Origin: Phoronis australis
Lineage: Eukaryota; Phoronida; Phoronidae
Assembly (NCBI GenBank): GCA_002633005.1
Contig: NMRA01000668.1
Span: forward strand, 1 to 64,000
DNA: 64,000 bases
Direction: 5' to 3'
The position numbers were made by a program, and so were the translations under genes. The notes beneath the pieces are model-generated. The model was not told where the DNA came from and did no database searches. It was given only the letters and a program-made list of their open reading frames with translations. Below are positions 38,901-48,400 of the stretch, in pieces (the first letter of the stretch is position 1; each line of letters begins with the position of its first letter).

Positions 38901-40848
38901 TAATGCTACAGTCCAGTGCTGTCTGAAGTCAGTTTCTTGAGAATTTCAATAAATGGAGACTGATCACGTCACAGGTGACTGGTAGCTTGTGCCCTTTGTT
39001 GAACTAGGGGAAAATGACTTTGTGCAGAATACCCGGAGTATGCCCAATGGACTTTCTTTGACTTTTTTGTTTACGCAGTCATAACTTCCACATTACCGCT
39101 CTTCGTAAAATAAAGATTTATTCTTGAATAGTTAGCCAAGTGGTTGCAAGACATTCTCCATAGTGTGTTATAGTGGTCTTGCAACTGTGACACTGCATTT
39201 TTCATACTCTTCACTCAGAACTGAATCTTGTAAAGGCTCTGAATAAAGTATGGTTCTGTCACGCTGAAAATTTTGATGCACATGGCTGGGCTTTTCAAAA
39301 TTCATGGGGGTAATAAAACAACTGTCTTCTCAGCCAGGACCATAAAACTTTGGTTAAACATACACAGGCCCATTGGGTAGTTATATGACTAAAACCAGGG
39401 TTAACAAATAACTGCTTTCACTGACCTTGTAATAAACACAGTCAATTTCCAAAGGCCTTAACTGTGTGAACAATACCAATGATTTACATGGGTATGCACA
39501 ATTTAAAGCCACAATGGGGAGTAGTTACCCTGCCACGCCCAAAATGGTAGGGTTTGAAACTAAGTTTGAACAGAATAAACATTGAGGGCAGTTGTTAAGA
39601 TCTAATCTTGGCCATTTCATCAAGATATTACAAGGGGCTCTGACACTGAGAACAGGTTTGGCTTGACAAGGCTGTAAAACACTACTCATGCATTAAGGAG
39701 CTGCTTCCATTGCGGTGTTTACTCTTAATGATGTTTGAAAACGCTCTAAATGTTTTTTTTACGACTGAGTACTCTGTGCTATACTTTGTGTTAAACTTTT
39801 AGTTTCTGATGCTTTGCATGTGGGTTTCGGGTTCTTAAGCGTTAGCAATGCACAGGTCTGTGTTCCGTAGACTCACGAAACTCTGTCTTATAAAATCAAG
39901 GAGCTTACAAGTGAACACTTGAAGTGATTGGTCGGTGAGGTTGGAATGTTGCATTATGGGATAGAATTCACAGTTTCTGTTTCAACAAGCAGACATTTCT
40001 GACTGCGATTGCTTTTTGAGTACATGATTTTACGGAGCATCCCCAGTTTATAGGTGCATGGTAGATTCTAGCTTGGTGCCATATGAATTTATACCAAGCA
40101 GAGGTGATGGTTTGAAAGATTTGCATGCTACTGTACACTTATGGTAGTTTTAAAAATGAATTGTACAAAACTTCGATAGAAAAATGGTGAACTTCTTGCT
40201 AGGAATTGGTGAGGTTTTACTAATAGATATTTGTCAGTTTCTCCGAGTGAATTTGCTCCCTTGTCCACTAGGGGGGCAGTTGGTTGTGCTCTGATTCCAG
40301 GTGGTCTGTTGTTAGTAAATGGTCTTTCATTCCTAAAACATTTTCTTTGTGTATGATATGATGGTACGTACTGTAAAATCACACGGACGTATCAAATTTT
40401 ATTACTTCAATATGGTAAACAGTGCCAAATAACACTCATCATTTAAAATTACTGTGCCATAGCTGCCTCCAGAAAATGAATGTTTTTGGAAGTTTTTGAG
40501 GAATTAAAAAAATACTTTGATGTGAAATTGGTCAGATATTATTGTATGTTAAAACTGAGATTTGTAAAAGTGTGCCTTTATCAGCCAAAACAGTTCTGAT
40601 CATATTCTTTGCTGATTGTTTTAGTTTCTTGTACAGTGTTTTGTGTTTGTATTGTTGCAGCTCCGCCCCCACCACCACCTCCCACTGCAGGTCCTCCACC
40701 TCCCCCCGCTCCGGGGAGTGCTACAGAGTCTAGTCGGCCCTCAAGCTCGTCAGCTGAGCGTGGGGCACTGCTGAGCTCAATCACAGGTTTCAGCAAAAAT
40801 GCCCTGAAGAAGGCAGAGACTGTTGACAAAAGTGCACCGAGAATTTGA
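17830..40848 (+). CDS. PXK: PXK: PX-domain-containing pseudokinase, complete gene (14 coding exons)
   Basis: Joining 14 exons (17830-17931, 19768-19962, 21371-21467, 21809-21959 plus 21808, 22097-22171, 23065-23169, 23424-23568, 27298-27422, 29168-29285, 30413-30491, 32012-32138, 33195-33278, 33569-33674, 40661-40848) gives 1698 nt, 565 residues plus stop, with every junction GT-AG and in phase. Vertebrate PXK is about 578 residues. Order: N-terminal PX domain (~17-130, RYSDF at 57-61, PPKK at 78-81) that in this family binds phosphoinositides on endosomes; kinase-like domain (~140-400); basic stretch (441-468); Ser/Thr/Pro linker; two proline runs; C-terminal WH2-like actin-binding segment (RGALLSS near 537). 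Catalysis looks lost: the HRD Asp position is His292 and DFG reads Asp309-Ile-Glu. Known family roles are EGFR trafficking and Na,K-ATPase modulation. The start is the only ATG before the conserved KVLLDDTVPL block. Confidence 0.95.
19768..19962 (+). CDS. PXK: PXK coding exon 2 (PX domain core)
   Basis: Encodes residues 35-99 with RYSDF (57-61), the PPKK loop (78-81) and DREFVAER, which are the lipid-binding landmarks of a PX domain. Acceptor tttctag, donor gtaaca, 195 nt, phase 0 at both ends. Confidence 0.95.
21371..21467 (+). CDS. PXK: PXK coding exon 3 (end of PX domain)
   Basis: 97 nt, residues 100-131 plus the first base of codon 132. Acceptor ttttag, donor gtatcg. Matches the PX C-terminal helix region, including a FLDSVNY stretch. 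Confidence 0.9.
21808..21959 (+). CDS. PXK: PXK coding exon 4 (start of kinase-like region)
   Basis: 152 nt, residues 132-182. The block EIALQQVSMFFRSE is nearly identical to vertebrate PXK. Acceptor ttttcag; donor gtaggt chosen because the next exon then continues the conserved LSW/DFGPDK block. Confidence 0.95.
22097..22171 (+). CDS. PXK: PXK coding exon 5
   Basis: 75 nt, residues 183-207, with GPDKFIPDKDL and IMKLIPS conserved against PXK. Acceptor caacag, donor gtaagt, phase 0. Confidence 0.95.
23065..23169 (+). CDS. PXK: PXK coding exon 6, copy A
   Basis: 105 nt, residues 208-242, beginning HDHLYPTVLGY, equivalent to the LHPYIY region of vertebrate PXK. Donor gtgagt. A second identical copy lies at 24366-24470 beyond an assembly gap and is counted as the same exon. 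Confidence 0.9.
23424..23568 (+). CDS. PXK: PXK coding exon 7, copy A
   Basis: 145 nt, residues 243-290 plus one base, ending LHEKGIPYG just before the degenerate catalytic loop. Copy B at 24733-24877 differs by two amino acids (G265S, A274V). Confidence 0.9.
23801..24332. other. 530-bp sequence found in only one PXK intron 7 copy
   Basis: Copies A and B agree up to 'ttactaacgt' (23800 and 25110), then diverge completely. This stretch has a GAAGAAGAA run, many short A-rich words and no open frame. It may be the edge of a mobile element or a contig-end artefact. Confidence 0.4.
24333..24333. other. Assembly gap with duplicated flank
   Basis: Sequence right after the N (24334-25110) repeats 23033-23800, including PXK exons 6 and 7. 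Confidence 0.85.
24366..24470 (+). CDS. PXK: PXK exon 6, copy B (probable other haplotype)
   Basis: Same 105-nt exon as 23065-23169, inside a near-identical block that starts immediately after the N at 24333. Counting both copies would repeat 35 residues of the kinase-like fold, so this is read as unmerged allelic sequence and not a genuine extra exon. Confidence 0.8.
24733..24877 (+). CDS. PXK: PXK exon 7, copy B (probable other haplotype)
   Basis: Same length, phase and splice sites as 23424-23568, with G265S, A274V and silent changes. The following intron continues from this copy to exon 8, so copy B is the one physically linked to the downstream gene. Confidence 0.8.
24890..26750 (+). 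repeat. Degenerate array of ~130-bp 'cctagtggcaatttt' units in PXK intron 7
   Basis: Starts with 'tgcgtccacatgtacagttg' and ends with 'gcattgctcttgtt', the same opening and closing words as the core of the 27.7-kb element. Repeated phrases include 'atctccaaaattactcg', 'ggatcttcatgaaa', 'gatctgac' and '(c)ctagtggca'. No inverted-repeat ends were found. Confidence 0.6.
27133..27268 (+). repeat. 16-bp minisatellite, about 8.5 copies
   Basis: Unit 'ttcacgacatcttggg'. The first five copies are almost identical and the last three are degenerate. Ends about 30 bp before PXK exon 8. Confidence 0.9.
27298..27422 (+). CDS. PXK: PXK coding exon 8 (degenerate catalytic loop and DFG)
   Basis: 125 nt, residues 291-332. 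GHLSAANIML occupies the HRDxxxxN position with His for the catalytic Asp but the Asn kept; DIEN sits where DFG should be, matching DLEN in vertebrate PXK. Acceptor tttgcag lies about 30 bp after a 16-bp minisatellite. Confidence 0.95.
27771..27803 (+). repeat. (TCCG)n microsatellite
   Basis: About eight uninterrupted TCCG units inside the 27.7-kb inverted-repeat element. Confidence 0.9.
28396..28443 (+). repeat. 26-bp direct duplication
   Basis: 'gcctctagtggcaattttag' with 'tattt' occurs twice in a row within the 27.7-kb element. Confidence 0.85.
28968..29065 (+). repeat. Single tRNA-like repeat copy, related to the arms at 49.3-49.7 kb
   Basis: Box-A-like 'ggaggtaagagc', a perfect 5-bp anticodon stem (ctaga/tctag) around loop CCGGCAA, and box B 'ggttcgattccc', followed by 'gttcctgatttttctg' as in the 49.6-kb copy. 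No CCA-ready acceptor stem, so a tRNA-derived repeat and not a tRNA gene. PXK intron 8. Confidence 0.6.
29168..29285 (+). CDS. PXK: PXK coding exon 9
   Basis: 118 nt, residues 333-371 plus one base. Contains AIDVYAFGHLLYEM, the conserved D-x-x-x-F-G-x-x-L-x-E-M helix F block of kinase folds. Acceptor cttccag, donor gtaagt. Confidence 0.95.
29501..30083 (+). mobile_element. 3' fragment of a LINE (non-LTR retrotransposon), dead
   Basis: From 29501 the intron departs from its second copy (30085 onward). One reading frame resembles the C-terminal end of jockey/CR1-like reverse-transcriptase ORFs: QPHIDYCLPVWG, IQNRAARAI, CINGLAPAYL, IWNSFSPEI and FKVNVKKWL, ending with a stop at 30034-30036. A TAA at 29656-29658 interrupts the frame. 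The fragment lies in PXK intron 9 of one haplotype copy only. It cannot encode an active enzyme. Confidence 0.8.
30084..30084. other. Assembly gap with duplicated flank
   Basis: Sequence right after the N (30085-30400) repeats 29198-29500, including the end of PXK exon 9. Confidence 0.85.
30085..30172 (+). CDS. PXK: PXK exon 9, partial copy B (probable other haplotype)
   Basis: The last 88 nt of exon 9 and its donor reappear directly after the N at 30084, identical to the same part of 29168-29285. The 5' part is missing because the contig begins inside the exon. This copy leads on to exon 10. Confidence 0.8.
30413..30491 (+). CDS. PXK: PXK coding exon 10
   Basis: 79 nt, residues 373-397 with split codons at both ends. 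SILTLEACKNGLPSV matches the ESTLSCEACKNGMPTI block of vertebrate PXK. Donor gtaagt follows the first two bases of a Pro codon (phase 2). Confidence 0.95.
31009..31102 (+). CDS. Possible alternative last exon of PXK
   Basis: Acceptor tttttccgcag at 31008. Joined to exon 10 it completes the same Pro codon and reads FFKYFTQTVHVVDHILY, then VCTCTLGCNKKKF and a TAA at 31100-31102. An AATAAA sits at 31085-31090. A good donor (gtatgt at 31061) is also present, but using it would put exon 12 out of frame (TGA at its fourth codon). It is therefore either an alternative terminal exon, a poison exon, or chance. No homologue recognised. Confidence 0.3.
32012..32138 (+). CDS. PXK: PXK coding exon 12 in this numbering (follows exon 10 in the main form)
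   Basis: 127 nt, residues 399-440. LFSEVILPPSTKP and KIPSKLKD match the segment after the kinase-like domain in vertebrate PXK. Acceptor ttttag is phase-compatible with exon 10 directly. Donor gtacgt. Confidence 0.9.
32440..32995 (+). repeat. Degenerate copy of the ~130-bp unit array in PXK intron 12
   Basis: Contains 'atgcgtccatctgg', 'cctccaaacctcttgcagga', 'tgttcctatgaagctgaca' and 'gccccctagtagc', in the same order as in other arrays of the family. Confidence 0.5.
33195..33278 (+). CDS. PXK: PXK coding exon 13 (basic region)
   Basis: 84 nt, residues 441-468, strongly basic (RRRSKAQS, then EEEKKKRRKSKK), as in the AQSHHGSEEERKKRK region of vertebrate PXK. Phase 0 at both ends. Confidence 0.9.
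33569..33674 (+). CDS. PXK: PXK coding exon 14 (Ser/Thr/Pro linker)
   Basis: 106 nt, residues 469-503 plus one base. Low-complexity Ser/Thr/Pro linker with SP and TP pairs (TPTSPTSPTVP). Acceptor attgtag, donor gtaagt. Confidence 0.85.
34985..35370 (+). repeat. CA-rich low-complexity tract
   Basis: CACACA and CGCACG runs, purest at 35157-35234, where purine and pyrimidine alternate. The 181-codon open frame across it (His/Thr-rich) is a product of the simple repeat. PXK intron 14. Confidence 0.9.
37801..37939. mobile_element. MITE-like short relative of the 27.7-kb element
   Basis: About 140 bp flanked by 'actagtaaaacta' and its complement, with 'gcgtcagtactaaaatata' next to the left arm, as in the longer element but lacking the internal array. 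A second copy at ~38484-38635 belongs to the duplicated haplotype block. Confidence 0.55.
38278..38278. other. Assembly gap with duplicated flank
   Basis: The block ending at 38277 (from ~37738) repeats at ~38415-38968. Between N and repeat lie ~136 bp of unrelated GC-rich sequence. Confidence 0.85.
40661..40848 (+). CDS. PXK: PXK last coding exon (polyproline and WH2-like tail)
   Basis: 188 nt, residues 504-565 and TGA. Two proline runs are followed by ERGALLSSITGFSKNALKKA, a WH2-like segment matching RGALLSSIQNF of vertebrate PXK, and a conserved SAPRI end. Separated from exon 14 by a 7-kb intron. Confidence 0.95.
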
Positions 40849-43800
40849 AGTAAAGTGGAAGAACAATTGGTGTGCAAAAAAAAACTTCATCATATCCTGT
40901 TTTTCACATAGAACATTACCTAGTCTTTCTAAAGTCGGATTCGAATTACGACTTTACAGAATTTTTTTACAATTGCATTGAAGGCCTTTGTACACTGACC
41001 TTCAAGGTGTTTCGAATCATAAATCATTATTTGGAAACAAAAAAATGAATACAGTTAGCTCTTACCAATATCGCACCTTTATTTTAAGCTGGAGTGTCAT
41101 TAAAATTCTATTTCGGAGCGTGAGTTATTGGGGCGGCATTAAAACTAAATGGTCTTGTAAAATATTCTGTGGCCAGCCGCATGAGTTGTAGTGTGGTGAA
41201 CACTGCCCAATGCTTCCATGTGAAATGTGACCACAAAGTGGTGTGTGCCATCCTTGACCTGGCTACTCCTTTGCGAGCAAGGGTTAAATTTGGGGTCACT
41301 GGGCATTGACTTGTATGAGCTTTGCATCATTTCTGTCAATGAAAAAAAAAGGTGGTAAGCAGAGGGTGTTTCTTGGTCGATTCAGCAACTTGGGGTAATG
41401 TTAATAGTTGCTCGCCTATTAAAATCCACAGGAGTCTTATGGTTAATGTTGGTGGAAAAAGATGGCCATATCTGGAACTGTGTTAGGCTGCAAATGAATC
41501 AGAATGGTTCATTGCCTATGAGTTTTCCTCTCCCAGTTTTCTGTGCTGTAAATATAAAAGCGCAAGGTTTATCAGCTTATCCACAGTTTAAGTAGAACGA
41601 GATTCCTTTACAGGGTTAAATTATATGCATAGGAGTCTTCTTGTAAGTAAACTGCAAGTGTCTTAACCTGTCCTCAAATCTTCGATATTATCTTCCAACT
41701 GAGCTGTCAGATGGTTATGAGTCATATAAAACTTTATTTTTGTTATTGAAGAAGTGGTTGTGCTCAGTTTCCAAGGATGGGGTTAGTATAAAGCGTTGTT
41801 TTGTCAGCTAGTCTGAAGATAAATTTATGGCTTAGCTAAGTGTTCTCCCCTCTTGAATGCAGCACTCTGTTTTTAGTTAAACAAAAATAAGACTTAACTA
41901 TGTCCGCCTTATGCGAGTTTTAAAGTTTTGCTGTGTGTTCATTTGCAGAGAACCGAAATGTGTAATATTATATTGTTTTTGGTATTGTATATTTGTTGAG
42001 GAAGGTTTGTGAATCGGAACATTTGACTGACAGAACTGCATAATTATGAACTTGATAAGATTTTCATTTTTGACTTGCTGTAAATGTGCCAAATGAATGT
42101 ATTTTAAATGATTGATGTGTTATTTATATTAATTGAAAGGGATCCAAACTGGTGTTCTGTTGTTTTTGTTGGGTGAAGTGTCTGAGTTGACTCAATACTT
42201 TTCGGATCATTGTGCTTGTATGCTCAGTGAATTACTTGCCATGCTGTTTCCATGTTCTGGGGCAAAAGTGAAAATGATGAGAGACATAAAACCATGTCCA
42301 TGCTTCCTTATATTACACACAAGCTAGATCCTAGAACAATCACAGTTCACTAAGTGTTAAGCAATACCATCCGGTGGGACAAAACTTATTTGAAGCTGGT
42401 GGAAATGGCAGGTGCTGATTACCGATTTACATTCATAAAATTTAAAATGGTTGGTTTGTGAAGCAGACGTCAAATTAGTGTTTGCTTTGTTGATAATTGG
42501 GAAGAGAAAAGGTCGAACAGGTTAGTGGAGGTGGAAGGGGTGCTAAGTGAGGTCGAGTCATATTCAGTAAAAAACTGAGGTCTCCTTCTTTGACTTACGA
42601 AACTCATTTCCAGAAAATCTGAGCCCATGTGACTTTGATGATACAAGTGTGGGACAGAGGGAAATTGTCATGATATTGTGACACCTCATCTACTGGTTTC
42701 ATATTTTTGCCCGAGTATAAAATTATACTGTCTGAGAATTACCCAAGAGACTGGAGGGAGTTCTCAAAGCCTGACTGTGCACTATTTCACCCTTGGATGT
42801 TTTTGTGCTCACTCATCATTGGACATAGTTTACTCCATGTGAAACCTTAATTGAATATTTGTTTTTGTTTATTTATGCTATGATAAAAGAATATTGTATT
42901 TGGTGCATGTCGAGTTCTGGATTACTTTCACGCATTTATGAAACTGAAGACGCAGATTTTTGAGAGATCTTCCGATATAAAGCCACCTGTAACACCATCT
43001 TTGAATATCATTGTAGGTCATATTTGGAGTGTAACCCTTCGTTTTGGTTTTTAATGGGGTGAGTCAGTTTTCCTAATAACATGAGCACACCTTGGCCCAA
43101 ATGGAGTTGATTGGCTCAACTGGAAGATTTGTTTGTTGAAATTTTGGTTTAACCTAAAAGTAATAGGGCATGGTACTTTCATGTTCTTGTTTCCTCGGAG
43201 TGTGCAGCCCACACAATCTTACTCACAAGATTAGTTTCAAATTGCAATTAGTACTGGCTTTGAGTTCCAACAAAATATTTGCAGTATAAATTCATACCAG
43301 GTAACATATGGTTTTCAGTGACCATGAATTGGCAAGTCAACAGAACCTGCATTGTATTGACATCCATCTGCACTGACTGCTATTTTATTAATTCCAGTTG
43401 AACTCCTTAGTCCTAAGGTTTGGGCACATTTAATTAGGATTCATATTTGTGGTGGACATGGGCAGAGACTGGTGTGCACATGGTGCATGCAAGACACTGC
43501 GATTCCTGATGCAGCAAAGATCACAAATTTTTATCGAACTGGTCAGAAATGAGTCGGCAACCGGTCCGAAACAGAATAGTTGACTTGTCTGCAAATTTTC
43601 AGCAGCACACACAGCCAACATCAATACAATATTTCCATTAAAATTTACTACCGGGTATTCCAGTTCAATTTCACATTAATTAAAATGAAACGTTGTGTCA
43701 TTGCACCCTCAAGGATGCTTGGCATGTAAAGATGGTTATCTCCTTGTCCCAGATTTTTGACACAAGTGACCACCCCTCAAGGGACTGATCTAGCAACTCT

Positions 43801-45349
43801 TAGCAGACTTCTTGCCATCAGGTGAAGCAAAGGTTCACTACTTGTGACATACATACATGAGCTCTAACCTAAAAAATACTGAAGGGAAATTGTGAAATAC
43901 CAACAAACTGGAAATTTTGGACAATTTTTTTCATTGGAGAAGGAAGGACATGCATAGCTTTGTCAGTCCTGACTTTCCATTGCACTTTTAATTTTTCAGT
44001 GATTCTATTTTGTAGCAAATAAGACTTTAGAATAACGTTTGATCTATGTCACGACCTGATGTAGTTCAATGTTACCAACAAACAAAATTAATAAATAAAT
44101 ACTATTTATTATTGACACAGACGCATCTCAAAATCCAAACAAAAACAAACGGACTTTTTCTGCGATACATCCCCTGTTAAGCTTTATTAGTCACCACCTG
44201 GTAAAAATTAAGATGTAAGGGGTTATAAACAATACAGGCTTCTATTCCAGTTTCAACAACACTGAGAATTTAAAAATTACAATAGGTCCATCCTGCATTG
44301 CACTCTCCTTTTGCAAAGGAAGAAAATTACATTTTGCATGATTACACATGTTAGGCACTTCTGAGACGGTTAACACCCAGCAATGATATTTATCCTTTTT
44401 ACCAAGTTTTTGCTACCGAAAATGCAATAATGCACAGACAGCTTGTATTACAATCGTGAATTACATTACAGGATATGAGATTGTTACTAGACATTTTTGT
44501 ATGTGAACAACCACCATGGGTGTGTTGAATTGTGGGTAAATACTTCGGACTGAGTGGCACAGAGCTATTTCATGTTGATTTCATACAAACAAGAACTGGA
44601 ATGTAAATATCTTGCATCAATAGGACTGCGTTCATTTCTTGCATAGTTTAAGAACATGATTGCGTACGTACCCAATTGACTTTTAAATGTTAGTTTCAAT
44701 GCCATACACAACACAACTAAAATCTCGGACATCCTGCTAATCTCACTCTACCTCGTAATAGCCCTGTTTGATACTAGCTCTCCACATCCTTATACATATT
44801 GCAACAAGAATCACTACTGTAATGATCTTACACCCACTACCAGAGGTCTGTTTCATGAAAAGGAACTTAACCATAAACGTTCGGGTTAACGCCCTGGGCG
44901 GTTAAATTGGCAAACCCAAAAAATCGGGGGTGGGCGGTTAACTGAGCATGGGCATTACCCCGAACGTTGTACGGTAAGTCTTGACACACAAATTTGGTCT
45001 CCGGGTCCCATTTATTGGTGAACAAAGCTATAGCCAAGTATTTATTGAACGTTTCACAATCTAGAGATAATTTATCGAAAGTATCTACTGTACTAGCAGT
45101 TATGTGTATATTCGTAGAGACTGCACTTTTGCACAAGTGAGAATTATTTTTCAAAAATGTGTGGAGCATTAAAACAAAATTTCTGCCTAAGTCTTCATCA
45201 CTTCATAAAACGCCTCAGAGCTATGGATGGAAGAATATCATTTAATAAACACTGCTTCGTGTATCTGAGACGTTCTAGACATAATTGCCAATAAATTAAG
45301 GTCTAGCTCTATATTAAATCCAATGAAATGAGACTTCCGGTCAAAGCGT
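40849..45349. other. Interval between convergent PXK and SLC2A13 stops
   Basis: Must contain both 3' UTRs. Candidate poly(A) words are AATAAA near 44090 (+) for PXK, and TTTATT near 45010 and 45038 (AATAAA on the minus strand) for SLC2A13. None can be proven. Apart from the 93-bp MITE no other feature is seen. Confidence 0.5.
44876..44968. mobile_element. 93-bp MITE-like inverted repeat
   Basis: Ends 'aacgttcgggttaacgccc' and the reverse complement of 'gggcattaccccgaacgtt' match at 17 of 19 positions. Lies in the interval between the PXK and SLC2A13 stop codons. Confidence 0.5.
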
Positions 45350-45477
45350 TTAACAGCACCAGGGTTTCATGAAGAGAGTTTGTACTTCTTCAAGAGTTTT
45401 GCCTTTTGTTTCTGGCAAAATCCACGTGAAGATGATCAGTCCTAGCAATGCCAAGCCAGTGTAGAGATAGAAGGCAC
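45350..45477 (-). CDS. SLC2A13: SLC2A13 last coding exon (TM12 and tail)
   Basis: 128 nt, residues 587-627 and TGA. Contains TM12 and [10 protein letters not shown], then a short tail ending MKPWCC. The tail is shorter than in vertebrates. Acceptor ttctag. Confidence 0.93.
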
Positions 45478-48400
45478 CTAGAAAAGTAATTCCAAATAGT
45501 TGGAAATCATTACTCAGTACTACTACAGACCAGTGGAAATAAATCCAGATATAATGAATAGATGCATTGCTGCTCATATAAAATCCAGGCCAGTGTAAAT
45601 GCAAACGCAAGACAATTACACTAAGTGATGTATAAAGTTACCCCAAAACTCAAACTTTGTCCTTGTACACCACTTCTTCCATTGACACAGTCACCCACTG
45701 TGGCACCTTCCATAACACAGAGCTAAAATACCCGCACAAGAAATCGCACTTGAGAAATCAAAATATGAACTCAAGTTGGCAGCAGGCCTCTTCCAATACC
45801 TCCAGAAGTTCCCCAGGGGCTACAGACCCTTCAAAATCAATTCTGTATGAAATTTGAAGAGTTCCATTGCCACACAAGAAATTCACCCAATTTGAGTGGA
45901 GTCTGAAAATAACTAGAAGACAGTGCACAATGCAGTTTGTAAAGAGACAGTAAAAAGTGTGTCCTGCAGCCTGTGTCACTGTAGGATATAGGCTTTGCTG
46001 AAAATGATAGAAGTACGGAGTACCCCTGATATGCTGTTGGGAGTTGTTCTTATGAAACTTGGCAAATTTCTTACTTTGCGATAAAACCCCGGGCTTCATT
46101 TTACTAAAGGCAACAGCCACCTCCTATATATGATTCCATTGACGAAGCCTACCCATGGATTGGCCTTGATCAGCACATGAATACGTACCGTATCGTGTCA
46201 GAGCCTCTGTCAACGTGAGAAATGTCATAGAGATGAGGAGGTTGAACAGCCAATTAGAGCATGTTGCCATGGCAGCACCAGTACTACGAGCCCACAGGGG
46301 GTAGATCTCTGAGTTGATTGTCCATGGCATAGGGCCAACACCTGAACGTTTTAAACAGTTGATGGTTATACTCACCACATAGTAATTCACACAATATATC
46401 ATAATGATTGACAACATTAAAAGTCATTCAGTGTCTTCTATTATATTCAGTGTCTTCTATTAACTGCTGGATTATGACAAGGTCCTTCCCCTACACTGTG
46501 GTGGGGGGCACTACCTTCACTGATAAAAAGGATGCCGTCGGTCCCTGTAAGGTACTAGTTTGTACCAAAAACCTTGCACTAAAGCTGGGTTGGGCAAGTA
46601 AGCTTCAGGAACTTAAAATAAGTGGTCCGCTACCTTGGAAATATTATGCTACATATTCCTTTTTCAGGTGGCATGTTTACCAGACCTAAGATTGTACATG
46701 GATGTGCACAATCTCTCCAGACTTAAGATTGTTCTCGATATTCATTTTTCGGCAATAGTCGGATATAACGTTACCATATTTTAAGAACCAGTTTGAGGCC
46801 CATTATTCAGTGAAGAAAACTGATTCTCTATACTCGGGCATGTTATACCCGACCATTACCCATTTTTTCACTTATTATAAAGGCTTGTACCTGGAGCGAA
46901 GAAAGCTAAATAGATCATCAGGCCTGCAATTGCCATCCATGAGTATGGTGTTGGACAGTAGTCGTAGGCCCAGGCAATGTCCTGTGGTAGATCAGTGCTG
47001 TTGCACATGCCTGAGAGTGATGAATAGGGATCAGATGGTCTGGTTGGGAGACACAAGAGGTCGCTGATGTTGCCGCCACCAAAGTCGGTGTAACAAAAGC
47101 CACAGTCAACCAAGCTGATACATTGGTCACATGACCTGAGGATATAACCATGACATGTTACATCTTGATGACAAAAAGTTATTTATTGTCACGAATTAAG
47201 AATTAAACCCATTGGGAAAGTGTTTTAAGCATTTTTGCTGCATTGTTTCAAGCATGAAATTTTCAATCAACAAAATAAAACAAAAAGTTAAATCTAAATT
47301 GAATAGTGCCAACACAGAACAACAGACCGTCCATGTCTATCAAGTGCATTAAATTTACACAAACAATCCACTACTCTAATTTTTACATTTTCTTGACTTG
47401 TGACGAGGAAAGATGTCCATTTTTTCAAATTAGTCAGATGGTAATGAAACTCACGTGGTGTTTCCGCAATCCGATGACATACCACCCAGAGGTGGCGTCA
47501 AGTGAGGAGAGTTGAATGCTGACAGATGGAAGCCGATTCCAAGAAACCCAAGGCCTAACACTGTGCCAGCCAAACTACCAAGGAATAGGGGGCGCCGGCC
47601 AATCTTTTCAACCAGGGCTAGACCAACAAATGTAAACAAGAAGTTGACAGATGATGTCACTGCTGCTAGCCAGATGGCACTGCTCTTATCACGAATTCCT
47701 GACATGGTAATGATAGTGGCACTGTAGTACCTGCAAACAGATAAAAGCATGAATTGAGACATCCAGTTGAGATATCAAAATACAGGAAAAATTAAGTCAA
47801 ATACTGGAATTTGCTTGCTTGAGTTAGAGATGTTGTGCCTGTCTCTCATCGACTTGATGACGTGGCTACTCCGTGCACTCTTGAAGAGCTTCTTTGACAC
47901 CCCTTCTGAACCAATCCTCCTCACGGTATAGGATACTGACACCATCAATTATATCAAAATCATGTCCCGTGGCACATTAGTGGTTAAAAATAGCTACGAC
48001 ATTTGTCCCCCGTAACACGGGCGACGAAGTTGTGACATAGGCATTTTTAAGAACTAGTTTCTTCTAAATAGCTGTCTTGAGCACTGGGACTTTGTGCACT
48101 GAACACCAGAAAGATAGTAACACTACTAGCCAAGCTGAAGTACATGAGACACAGAAGCAACGTTGTTAACTCAAGAAAGCAAATTCCAGGATTTGACTTG
48201 ATGTATTTTTTTCTGTATTTTGCAAATAGATAAAATGTAAAACACTTGACACTCAATTCAAGAAAAAAACATAAAAATCTCATTTTCCAAATGAGTTCAA
48301 TTGACAATTCATGACAGCTGGGGTCAAGGATTCAGTGCAAACCGTGAGAGAAAGTGAAATCATCAAAATTTGATAATTGTTCTTTTCTTTGATAACAACA

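Larger units (their letters stand above)
33675..40660 (+). other. PXK intron 14 (7 kb)
   Basis: Holds the CA-rich tract, the MITE-like element and the duplicated haplotype block around 38278. Open frames at 37.3-37.7 kb on both strands have no recognisable product. Confidence 0.7.
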
